Source of the DNA: Gammaproteobacteria bacterium UBA2168
GTDB lineage: Bacteria > Pseudomonadota > Gammaproteobacteria > Pseudomonadales > Azotimanducaceae
Length of the DNA: 37,379 nt
Assembly (NCBI GenBank): GCA_002327525.1
Contig: DCWG01000025.1
Span: 1 to 37,379 of the forward strand
Reading direction: 5' to 3'
This document shows, in pieces, positions 1 through 7,252 of the stretch; the stretch's first letter is position 1, and the number at the start of each line of letters is the position of its first letter. The notes beneath the pieces are model-generated. The model was given only the letters and a program-made list of their open reading frames with translations. It was not told the DNA's origin and searched no databases. Both the position numbers and the translations under genes were made by a program.

Positions 1-1
1 G

Positions 2-286
2 CCCGGCGCGATAGAGGCATTCCTGCGCGTCGCAGATGGAACCCCCTGGAAAGAGGCCGGTATTCCCGGCGTTCCCGCTCGAGTCAGTCAAGACATCCGT
101 GGCTACTACGAGATGGCCGCGATGGAGATCTCCGATCACACACCCGCCGCCTGGTCGGGTTATCGGTGGTTTCGGGACAAAACCGAAACCGGCAAGGTCA
201 TCAGAGCCGCGCAGGCCGCGATCCGGGAATCCGGTGCGCCGGAACCGCTGTGGCGTTTCCTGCTGCCGCTGGACGCCTCGATGTAG
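2..286 (+). CDS. C-terminal part of an unrecognised protein, cut by window edge
   Basis: An open frame enters from the left edge and ends at TAG 284-286, giving 94 residues. No start lies in the window that would make a sensible whole gene. The tail is rich in Trp, Arg and Glu (for example GYYEMAAMEISDHTPAAWSG and WFRDKTETGKV) and looks like a folded cytosolic enzyme: amphipathic, with no membrane segment or low-complexity stretch. I do not recognise the family. It is read as real because it is fully open with protein-like composition and the other frames here are poorer. The following stretch holds only decayed genes, so nothing downstream hints at its role. Confidence 0.55.
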   Translation, partial: PGAIEAFLRVADGTPWKEAGIPGVPARVSQDIRGYYEMAAMEISDHTPAAWSGYRWFRDKTETGKVIRAAQAAIRESGAPEPLWRFLLPLDASM

Positions 287-384
287 GAGCGTGAGTACAC
301 CCCGGTCGCGCCACTCTCGCGACCAAACCATGAATGCCTCGCATCGTGCACGGCGCCGAATGCGGAACGGCCTCCCACGCGATC

Positions 385-752
385 TCAGTCCACCGCCCAA
401 CCCTCACGCCACGGCGCGAAGTGATAGGCCACGAACGCACCGTCGGCGAATCGCCAGTGCCCGCCACCTTGCGATAACGGTCGAAGTAGTGGCCCGCTGC
501 AGTTCGAGGCCCGCCTGAATGTGAAATACGAATCTCCACGGAGCATCGGCCGCTCGCGTGCCGTTCGTCCAGAAGCTCGATCACGTGGTTCTGGATGAAT
601 GGCTGGTGGGTTCGCTCACCCACGCTTTCGCGATGGAACGCGAGTAAAGCCTCATGGCCACTGGTTATGCGCTCGCCCATCCGAAATGAGGCATCCGCGC
701 AAAACAAATCGACTATCGTGGCGGCATCTGCTTCAGGGTCGTTCCCGTGCAC
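385..752 (-). pseudogene. SnoaL/NTF2-like protein, frameshifted and N-terminally short
   Basis: The minus strand encodes a SnoaL-like (NTF2 fold) polypeptide: DPEADAATIVDLFCADASF, then GHEALLAFHR, NHVIELL and GRCSVEIRISH, ending in AGHYFDRYRKV. After that the frame is lost. Shifting by one base near 466-476 restores the typical ending GGHWRFADGAFVAYHFAPW, with a stop at 385-387. The first available start is GTG at 750-752, and it lacks the usual N-terminal helix of about 20 residues, so the gene is also short at its 5' end. SnoaL-fold proteins include isomerases, hydratases and many of unknown function. No substrate can be assigned. A single-base indel could be an assembly error, but the missing N-terminus could not. 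Confidence 0.7.
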
Positions 753-979
753 AGAAAGGCCAGAAATACCGCCTGACCTACGAACCAGAACACCCTATCG
801 TAGGGATCGGTGGTGGCCTCCTCGCCCTCCGTAGTACGCTCCAGTGAGCGCGCGACTTCCCACGTGAATCCAACTTCGGGAGAGCGTAGCTTGAGTATCT
901 TTGTCAAAAGGTCTTTAAACACCTCGGATCCCTTCCCCGTGTCCGGATCCCGCACCGTTTCCGCGCCAGACGGTTTAAT

Positions 980-1216
980 GGTGGGGGCGCCAATCAAATG
1001 ACGAACGAGTGGCGGCGCGCCATGCATCTGAGTTACGTGCTCGGCTGGCTGACGCCCGAAGAATCGAGCCCCATCGATTATACGGACGAGGAACTGGCCG
1101 GTCTTTCGCCACGCGTGCAACGCCTGCTCGGCCATCGCTCCTATGATCCGCGCCCACACTTCGGCGGCGGCCTGTGGCTGCGACACGCGGACAAGATAGA
1201 GAACACTGGCGCGTAA
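980..1216 (+). pseudogene. Phytanoyl-CoA dioxygenase (PhyH) family, C-terminal remnant
   Basis: The frame reads GGGANQMTNEWRRAMHLSYV then LGWLTPEESSPIDY and LSPRVQRLLGHRSYDPRPH, ending at 1216. This is the C-terminal part of PhyH-family Fe(II)/2-oxoglutarate dioxygenases, where the GxGANR-TDEWR segment carries the Arg that binds 2-oxoglutarate and is followed by a YxLGWLxxEEN-type stretch. The upstream double-stranded beta-helix with the HxD motif is absent; I could not find it in any frame between 750 and 980. The ATG at 998 is internal to the domain, so this is a fragment and not a small gene. A second PhyH fragment lies at 18.4-18.8 kb. Confidence 0.6.
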
Positions 1217-1343
1217 CTCAGCAACGCTCGGGCGGCGGATACACGACCTGCCGGTTACGCATCAAGCTCCATGGCGTTTGTAGCGAACTCCTTCATGGGT
1301 GATGATGGATCAACGACACTTCTTCGATCTCAGGAAGCAAACC

Positions 1344-2177
1344 ATGGCCAATTCCGACAGTAACGACCCCGTCCTCTATCGTGTCGATGATAGGATAGCC
1401 ACCATCACTCTAAACCGTCCGCAAGCGCTCAACGCGATGACCGACAGCCTCATGTCGGGCTTATCCGAAGCACTGGCACGCGTTGATGCAGATGAAGCCG
1501 TGCGGGTTGTCGTGCTCACCGGCAACGGCCGGGGTTTCTGCGCCGGCGCCGATCTCGCGCAGGTGGCGAATCCCGAACCGGCCCCGGCCGCACCAGCCGG
1601 AAATTCCATGGGAGATGTCTTCAACCAGGCAATGCGCGCTATAGAAAACTGCCCCGTGCCCACCATCGCCCGCGTCAACGGCGCAGCTGCCGGAGGCGGT
1701 TTCGGCCTTTCACTGGCCTGCGACATAACCATAGCTGCACGTTCGGCCTTTTTCGTCGCCACCTTTGGCCCCAGGCTCGGCATCGTGCCCGACCTGGGTA
1801 CCACGTGGAACCTGCCCAATCGTGCTGGCCGGGCACGAGCACTCGGTCTGGCGCTGCTCGGGCAGCGCATCACGGCTGAACAGGCGCTGGATTGGGGACT
1901 CATCTGGAGTTGCGTGAAGGATGACCAGCTCGACACCGAGGTAGAACGCGTGGCTTCGATCCTCAAATGCAGCTCACCCGATGCAGCGGTGCGCATTCGA
2001 CACTCCATCGACGCGGCCGCCCGCAACACCTTCAGCGAACAATTGGATCTGGAAATGGAGCATCAGGCGGTACTCATCCCTAAAAACATGATGGAAGGCG
2101 CGCTCGCGTTCATGGAGAAACGCGAACCGGAGTTCAGCGCAGACCGCGGCCAGGACGAACACCCGGAACAGCGATAA
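1344..2177 (+). CDS. Enoyl-CoA hydratase/isomerase family protein, PaaG-like
   Basis: A 277-residue crotonase-fold protein acting on acyl-CoA thioesters. The oxyanion-hole segments are seen as GFCAGAD (64-70) and AAAGGGFG (114-121). The usual catalytic glutamates are not both present. The region FGPRLGIVPDLGTTWNLP places an Asp at residue 150 in the VPD-x-G context typical of PaaG-type 2-(1,2-epoxyphenyl)acetyl-CoA isomerases and enoyl-CoA isomerases, so isomerisation is as likely as hydration. Start: ATG 1344 has AGGAAG six bases upstream. An in-frame ATG at 1299 is less likely because the extra 15 residues precede the conserved fold. A second crotonase gene follows 194 bp downstream on the same strand, suggesting a small fatty-acid or aromatic catabolic cluster. 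Confidence 0.9.
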   Translation: MANSDSNDPVLYRVDDRIATITLNRPQALNAMTDSLMSGLSEALARVDADEAVRVVVLTGNGRGFCAGADLAQVANPEPAPAAPAGNSMGDVFNQAMRAIENCPVPTIARVNGAAAGGGFGLSLACDITIAARSAFFVATFGPRLGIVPDLGTTWNLPNRAGRARALGLALLGQRITAEQALDWGLIWSCVKDDQLDTEVERVASILKCSSPDAAVRIRHSIDAAARNTFSEQLDLEMEHQAVLIPKNMMEGALAFMEKREPEFSADRGQDEHPEQR

Positions 2178-2296
2178 TCGCGCATCCGGACGAGGACGTG
2201 GTGGTGCTGGTGAGACCGCCCTATATCGACCTCACTACCCATCGCGCCGAAATCAGCGGCGCCGACATCACCTATATCCCACCGCTGGAGAGCTAG
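2162..2296 (+). other. Possible short gene remnant between two hydratase genes
   Basis: After the stop of the upstream hydratase, another frame is open and ends at TAG 2294-2296. It reads VVVLVRPPYIDLTTHRAEI then SGADITYIPPLES, which looks like the true C-terminal end of a protein and not random sequence. It has no start codon of its own and no upstream part in another frame. I do not recognise the family. It may be the tail of a deleted gene. Confidence 0.25.
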
Positions 2297-2371
2297 TGGG
2301 CCGCACCCCTTTCTGCATCACGCCTCGCTGGTTTATCCTCACGCCCACCTAACGATTTTCAGGCACTTTTC

Positions 2372-3160
2372 ATGACCGAACCGCTTCTCGTCAGCGTGTC
2401 CAACGCCGTCGCCACGCTGAGCATAAACGATGCGCCCTACAACCGCATGACGCTCGATTACATGGACGTTCTCGAAGAGACTCTGCCAAAGCTCGCTGAA
2501 GATGAGAAGGTGCGGGCCATCGTCTTTACCGCTGAGGGCGAAGACAACTTCTCGGTAGGCATGAACCTCAAACAGTTTCCGGAAGGTATCGCCAGAAAAG
2601 GCAGCGCAGACGCCGTTTTCGACCAGAGGTTGCGTGTGCTCAACATGATCGAGCACCTTGGTAAACCGAGTATCGCCACCCTGTTCGGCTATTGCCTCGG
2701 TGGGGGCCTCGAGTTACCGCTGGCCTGCCATTTCCGTCTCGCGGCCGATCAGGGCGCGCAGATCGGATTACCGGAAATGGATCTCGGCGCGGTCCCCGCG
2801 TGGGGCGGTTCGGCGCGCCTGCCACGCTGCGTGGGTCGGGATCAGGCGCTCGACATGATCCTTCGCGGACGCAAGATCGACGGTGAAGAAGCACTGCGCA
2901 TGGGCCTCGTGACGGAAATCTGTCCGATCGCGGTGCTCAAGATTCGCGCCCAGGAAATCGGTGAAGAACTCGCCCGACAACCGAGATTGGCTGTCAAGGG
3001 CATGCTCGAGACCATCGTCGGCTTCGAGTCCAGGAGTCTTGCCGAGTCACTGCTCGATGAACGTGCCGCCGTACATCTGACACGAGGCACGCCAGATGCA
3101 GCGGAGGGCATGCGGGCGTTCCTGGAAAAACGCGACCCTGTGTTCAATCAGGAGTCCTGA
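2372..3160 (+). CDS. Enoyl-CoA hydratase/isomerase family protein
   Basis: A 262-residue crotonase-fold protein. The oxyanion hole is made by FSVGMNL (60-66) and YCLGGGLELPL (107-117). One catalytic glutamate is conserved in IGLPEMDLG (Glu135), but the second position, usually Glu or Asp in the P-x-x-GG segment, reads VPAWGGSARL. That makes a classical hydratase mechanism less certain. The C-terminal helix ends in FLEKRDPVF, a common hydratase ending. The ATG at 2372 has no strong Shine-Dalgarno sequence, only GGCA about six bases upstream. It ends 8 bp from the end of the oppositely oriented Nramp-like gene. Function in beta-oxidation or a related acyl-CoA route is inferred from the family alone. 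Confidence 0.9.
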   Translation: MTEPLLVSVSNAVATLSINDAPYNRMTLDYMDVLEETLPKLAEDEKVRAIVFTAEGEDNFSVGMNLKQFPEGIARKGSADAVFDQRLRVLNMIEHLGKPSIATLFGYCLGGGLELPLACHFRLAADQGAQIGLPEMDLGAVPAWGGSARLPRCVGRDQALDMILRGRKIDGEEALRMGLVTEICPIAVLKIRAQEIGEELARQPRLAVKGMLETIVGFESRSLAESLLDERAAVHLTRGTPDAAEGMRAFLEKRDPVFNQES

Positions 3161-3168
3161 ACCGGCCA

Positions 3169-4389
3169 CTACGCGTACAGCAACAGGAAATAGAAGTACG
3201 CCAGACTCGCCACTGTCAACAGCACGATTCCGGCGAAACTCCAGATCTTAAGTACGCTCCCAGGCGCATACTCCGCCGGAACCTCGCCGCTGAACATTGC
3301 GCGGTGGTTGAGCACCGCGAAGATGGGCGCGGTGACAAATCCCAGGCTAGTGGCGAAATTGATCAACTGTGTAAACGAGGTCATCAGCGTCGCCATCACC
3401 GCATAGGCGCCCGCGCCATAAACAGCGATCAGTACCGGATACACCCACCCTGGAGTGTCCTTCCGGCGTACATGCTGCAACACGTACACGAACTGACGCG
3501 GGAAACCGTCCATGGCGGCTAGCAGCGTGGTGAACATCGCCGCCAGCGCACAAGCACCGATGATGTAGAAGGCCCAACCTCCCATGGTTTCGGTAAACAA
3601 GCGGATCACCTGGCTGGTAAATCCACCTGGAGAGTTTTCCGGATTGATGCCCGGCTCATACATCACGGCAACCCCCAACACCAGAAAACCAAGCGCAAGC
3701 ACCAACGCCACCACGTACCCAACGTTGAAATCGAATCGCGATGCCTGTGCCGAGACGTTCAGTCCCCGGTCCTCCTGGCGGCTGCGTGTCCAGACCGAGG
3801 TCAGGAGCGCGCCTTCCATGGGAGTGGGCATCCATCCGACCATGGCCACGACAAACAGTGCCGCCGCAGCATCGAACTCTGACAGCACGAATCGCTCCGC
3901 TTGCCAGGTGACTCTCGGCAGCGCCAGAGCGGTGGCCACTATCACCAGCAACGCAAGAAGCAGCACCAGGAGCTTCGATAAGGATTCAAGCCACTGATAT
4001 CGTCCGGCTATCAACAGCGCCGCGGTTACCGCCAACAATCCGCCGGACACCGGCAAAGCGTCCATTTGTAGTCCCGCCACACTCAACACGAGCCCGGCGG
4101 TCGTGAGTGTGATGGCCGCGAGCGCAAACCACATGCCGAACAGGGTACTGCCAAGATACAGCGCCGCCGCCCACCACCCCTGCTCGAGGTAGTTTTCGGG
4201 AAGGCTCTTTCCGGTCGCCGCCGTGTACTGCGCGCCGAAACACAACCCTGGGTACTTCACGATCACGATGACGACGATGAATGTCGCCATCGCGAGCCCG
4301 TACACGGCACCGGCGCGAGTGGATTGCACCAGATGGGATACGCCCACCGCCATGGCCGCGTAGAGAATTCCCGGACCGAGCATATCCAA
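3169..4389 (-). CDS. Nramp-like divalent metal transporter lacking the DPGN motif
   Basis: An inner-membrane protein of about 405 residues with about eleven hydrophobic segments, belonging to the Nramp (MntH/SLC11) superfamily. The first membrane helix reads GPGILYAAMAVGVSHLVQST, where canonical Nramp proteins have the metal-binding DPGN motif. Here the aligned residues are GVSH, so the usual Asp and Asn ligands are missing. The sixth-helix region reads GWMPTPMEGALLTS and keeps the MP-x-x-M feature. This fits a divergent Nramp-like clade with uncharacterised substrate; Mn, Fe or Mg are possible. Usable starts are TTG 4387-4389 or ATG 4381-4383, but the best Shine-Dalgarno sits in front of an ATC codon at 4408-4410 (see that entry). 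It converges on the hydratase gene. Confidence 0.85.
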   Translation of the reverse strand: MDMLGPGILYAAMAVGVSHLVQSTRAGAVYGLAMATFIVVIVIVKYPGLCFGAQYTAATGKSLPENYLEQGWWAAALYLGSTLFGMWFALAAITLTTAGLVLSVAGLQMDALPVSGGLLAVTAALLIAGRYQWLESLSKLLVLLLALLVIVATALALPRVTWQAERFVLSEFDAAAALFVVAMVGWMPTPMEGALLTSVWTRSRQEDRGLNVSAQASRFDFNVGYVVALVLALGFLVLGVAVMYEPGINPENSPGGFTSQVIRLFTETMGGWAFYIIGACALAAMFTTLLAAMDGFPRQFVYVLQHVRRKDTPGWVYPVLIAVYGAGAYAVMATLMTSFTQLINFATSLGFVTAPIFAVLNHRAMFSGEVPAEYAPGSVLKIWSFAGIVLLTVASLAYFYFLLLYA

Positions 4390-4407
4390 ACGGCGTTTCA
4401 GAGTTTC

Positions 4408-4420
4408 GATCCTACCCTCC
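4408..4420 (-). promoter_or_regulatory. Shine-Dalgarno GGAGGG in front of an ATC codon (Nramp-like gene)
   Basis: On the minus strand GGAGGG (4415-4420) is followed after four bases by ATC (4408-4410). In frame this continues IETLKRRLDMLGPG, a natural charged N-terminus before the first membrane helix. The next real start codons, TTG 4389 and ATG 4383, have no ribosome site and would remove this basic segment. Either ATC is used weakly, or an ATG has mutated. Confidence 0.5.
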
Positions 4421-4443
4421 TGGAACGATCCGCCTCGCTTCCC

Positions 4444-4890
4444 TCAGCGTTCGTCGAAATCGATAACCACTGCTTCGCTGATTGGGTGAGATTGGCACGT
4501 CAGGACGAAACCCGCATCGATTTCCTCCGTTTCGAGACCGTGCGTGATGTCCATGTCGAGCGCACCTTTCCTCAGTCTCGCCTTGCAGCTGGAGCACACG
4601 CCACCTTTGCACGAATGCGGCAGATCCAGCCCATGGTTGATGCCTGCATCCAGGAGATTCTCGCCATCGGCGCTCAGTTCGAAACTGCCCGCGCGCGCCC
4701 AGGACAACGGTCATGGTACCCACCTTGCCGCCAAACGCCAGCAATCGGGCCTGATGCGTCTCGACCACCCCGTGCGCGTTCGCCGCGGACGCGCACAACA
4801 ATTCGTAGTGGATGTGCTCCTTATCCACACCGAATTCCCGCAACCCACGGGACACTTCCGAGATCATCGACTCGCGAACGTCTACTTGAC
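4444..4890 (-). pseudogene. PaaE-type ferredoxin:NAD(P)H reductase, truncated and frameshifted
   Basis: The downstream part is a plant-type [2Fe-2S] ferredoxin domain with all four ligands, seen as LPHSCKGGVCSSCKARLRKG and later FVLTCQSHP, ending FDER at 4444. In the neighbouring frame upstream lies the end of the NAD-binding domain (ESMISEVSRGLREFGVDKEH, then IHYELL) and the linker. The two halves join by a one-base shift at about 4696-4706 (GTMTVVL to ARAGSFELSADGE). This order, reductase then ferredoxin, is that of PaaE/phenylacetyl-CoA epoxidase reductase and related oxygenase reductases. The FAD domain and most of the NAD domain, about 230 residues, are missing. The remnant stops at the start of the divergently oriented molybdenum enzyme gene, so the lost part was probably removed by a deletion there. 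Confidence 0.75.
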
Positions 4891-4943
4891 GCGCATTTTC
4901 CCAAACCCATATCTTCGGTGTTACACCACATGCGGATTGACCC

Positions 4944-7160
4944 ATGCCGGAATTTCAGACCCTCGGTAAACGGCCCCTGCGCCCGGATGCCATCGACAAA
5001 GTGCTCGGGCGCGCCGTCTTCGGTGCCGACGTCTCGATGGGACAGATGCTACAGGGTGCCGTTTTACGCAGTCCCCACGCACACGCGCGGATTCTCTCCA
5101 TCGACACGTCGAAAGCGGAACGATTGTCTGGCGTGAAAGCGGTGATCACCTCGGCTGACTTTCCAGCACTACGGCCCCGCGGGCCCGGTGACATCGCACG
5201 GGACAATCTCGCCGTGGACAAGGTCCTCTATCACGGGCATGGCGTCGCCGCCGTCGCGGCGACCGGTATCGGCATCGCGCGCGCCGCACTCGATCTCATC
5301 GACGTCCACTACGAGCCCTTGCCTCACGTACTCAGCATCGACGACGCCATGGCCGAGGGCGGCGTAGTGCTACACCCGGATCTCACCCATGAAGGTCACG
5401 AGGGTCCGAGCAACGTCTATGAGCGCGTGGAACAATCTATCGGTGATGTGGAGAAGGGTTTCGAGGATGCTGACGTCATCGTGGAGCGAACATACAGCAC
5501 GCCAACCGTGCACCAGGGTTACATAGAACCACCGGCGTGCGCCGCCAGTTTTCAGCCGCACGGGCAGTCGACCATCTGGACCACGACGCAGGGGCATTTC
5601 ACCATACGCGATTCCGTGGCCCTGATGTGCGGCCTGCAAACCGCCGAGCTGCGAGTGGTACCCACCGAGATTGGCGGTGGCTTTGGTGGCAAGACCACTC
5701 CGTACCTGGAAGCAATGGCGCTTACCCTGTCGAAGAACAGTGGCCGTCCGGTGAAGATGCGCATGACGCGCGAAGAGGTGTTTCGCTGTGCAGGTCCCGG
5801 TGCGGCGAGCAAGTCCAGAGTCCGCATCGGCGCCAGAACCGATGGGACCATTACGGCGATGGACGCGGATCTTGTGTACGCGGGAGGCGCCTTTCCCGGG
5901 GCCCCGCTCGGTGGCGGCATGGGCTGTATCTTCTCTTCTTACGACGTGCCCAACGTCCGTATTCTGGGACGCAGCGTGGTGGTGAACAAACCCATGGTAC
6001 GGGCTTACCGGGGTCCGGGCGCACCCCAGGCCTGTTTTGCATCGGAGAGCCTCCTGAACGAACTTGCCACGCGCCTCGGAATGGATGCTCTGGCGTTGAG
6101 AGAGAAAAACGCGCTGCGCGACGGGGGCAGCAATATTGCCGGTTCGTTCCGAGAGCTGGGGCTGCTCGCCTGTCTGGAGGCAGCGCAAGACTCTAGCCAC
6201 TACCGAACCCCGCTGGAACCCGGCCGGGGCCGCTCTGTGGCTGTTTCGTTCTGGCGCAACGCCGGGGGTCTCTCCAGCGCTACCGTAGTGTTGCACCGTA
6301 ATGGATTCGCGTCGGTACTCACGGGTTCTGCCGATTTGTCGGGTACGCGCGCGTCGCTGGCAATGATCGCGGCCGAAACCCTGGGTTTACCAATCGAAAA
6401 CGTACACGCCGAGGTCGCAGACACCGAAAGTGTAGGCTTCACTGGCGTGAGCGGCGGCAGCCGTACGATCAACGCCACCGGACAGGCGGTTGCCAGTGCG
6501 GCTCAGGAAGCAATCTCGCAGATGAAAGAACGCGCCGCCTCTGAGTGGAACGTACGACCCGATCAGGTGGAATGGCGAGAGGGTCGGGCATACAACACCA
6601 CCAGGGATGAGAGTCTGACTCTGAAGGAGATCACGCGCCGCGCACCCCAAACCGGTGGGGTAATCAGCGCAAGTACCTCGATCAATCCACCCGGGGGTGA
6701 GGGACCCTGCTTCGCGGTTCACATCTGCGACGTCGACGTGGATCGTGAGACTGGCAAGACTGCGATCGCGCGCTACACAACTGTGCAGGACGCTGGTATG
6801 GCCGTACACCCCGCCTATGTCGAGGGGCAGTTTCAGGGCGGAGCCGTGCAGGGAATAGGCTGGGCGCTGAATGAGGAATACGTCTACGACAGCGATGGCG
6901 TGTTGCAAAATCCCGGCTTCCTCGACTACCGCATGCCAGTTGCCTCGGATCTCCCCATGATCGACACGATCATCGTGGAGGTTCCGAACTCCCGCCACCC
7001 GTTCGGCGTGCGCGGCGTGGGCGAGGCTCCCATCATCCCACCCTTGGCGGCTGTCGCCTCGGCCATCGGCAACGCCGTCGGTGTTCCGATGTGCGATCTG
7101 CCATGCACCCCGGAGAGAGTGCTGGCCAGTATCGAGGCAATTGTCGAAAAGGCGCCATGA
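4944..7160 (+). CDS. Xanthine dehydrogenase-family molybdopterin-binding large subunit
   Basis: A 738-residue molybdenum hydroxylase large subunit (CoxL/aldehyde oxidase superfamily), which hydroxylates aldehydes, N-heterocycles or acyl-CoA aromatics at a Mo-MCD centre. The N-terminal aldehyde oxidase a/b hammerhead region contains RSPHAHARILSIDTSKAE. The cofactor loop is GGGFGGK (244-250). The active-site loop is AYRGPGAP (354-361), unlike the AYRCSFR of true CO dehydrogenase, so this is a form II-like enzyme and CO oxidation is unlikely. The catalytic base is Glu694 in GVGEAPIIPP. The usual [2Fe-2S] and FAD subunits are not encoded beside it. Upstream is a ferredoxin-reductase remnant, downstream a PEP-utilising enzyme. 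The start ATG 4944 leads directly into GKRPLRPDAIDKVLG, the normal N-terminus. Confidence 0.9.
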   Translation: MPEFQTLGKRPLRPDAIDKVLGRAVFGADVSMGQMLQGAVLRSPHAHARILSIDTSKAERLSGVKAVITSADFPALRPRGPGDIARDNLAVDKVLYHGHGVAAVAATGIGIARAALDLIDVHYEPLPHVLSIDDAMAEGGVVLHPDLTHEGHEGPSNVYERVEQSIGDVEKGFEDADVIVERTYSTPTVHQGYIEPPACAASFQPHGQSTIWTTTQGHFTIRDSVALMCGLQTAELRVVPTEIGGGFGGKTTPYLEAMALTLSKNSGRPVKMRMTREEVFRCAGPGAASKSRVRIGARTDGTITAMDADLVYAGGAFPGAPLGGGMGCIFSSYDVPNVRILGRSVVVNKPMVRAYRGPGAPQACFASESLLNELATRLGMDALALREKNALRDGGSNIAGSFRELGLLACLEAAQDSSHYRTPLEPGRGRSVAVSFWRNAGGLSSATVVLHRNGFASVLTGSADLSGTRASLAMIAAETLGLPIENVHAEVADTESVGFTGVSGGSRTINATGQAVASAAQEAISQMKERAASEWNVRPDQVEWREGRAYNTTRDESLTLKEITRRAPQTGGVISASTSINPPGGEGPCFAVHICDVDVDRETGKTAIARYTTVQDAGMAVHPAYVEGQFQGGAVQGIGWALNEEYVYDSDGVLQNPGFLDYRMPVASDLPMIDTIIVEVPNSRHPFGVRGVGEAPIIPPLAAVASAIGNAVGVPMCDLPCTPERVLASIEAIVEKAP

Positions 7161-7252
7161 CCGACATCACGCGGCTCTGCTGACGCTGCACAGACTTGAT
7201 AACCGCCCACCGCACGTAGTCTACTGTTTGCGGATTTCTAGCCGTTTTCGGG

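Noticed and set aside
753..985. A protein-like minus-strand stretch (GSEVFKDLLTKILKLRSPEV) between the SnoaL and PhyH remnants
   Set aside because: It reads plausibly but I could not match it to any family, and its open frame extends into the antisense of the PhyH remnant. It may be a further gene remnant, which is not enough to annotate.
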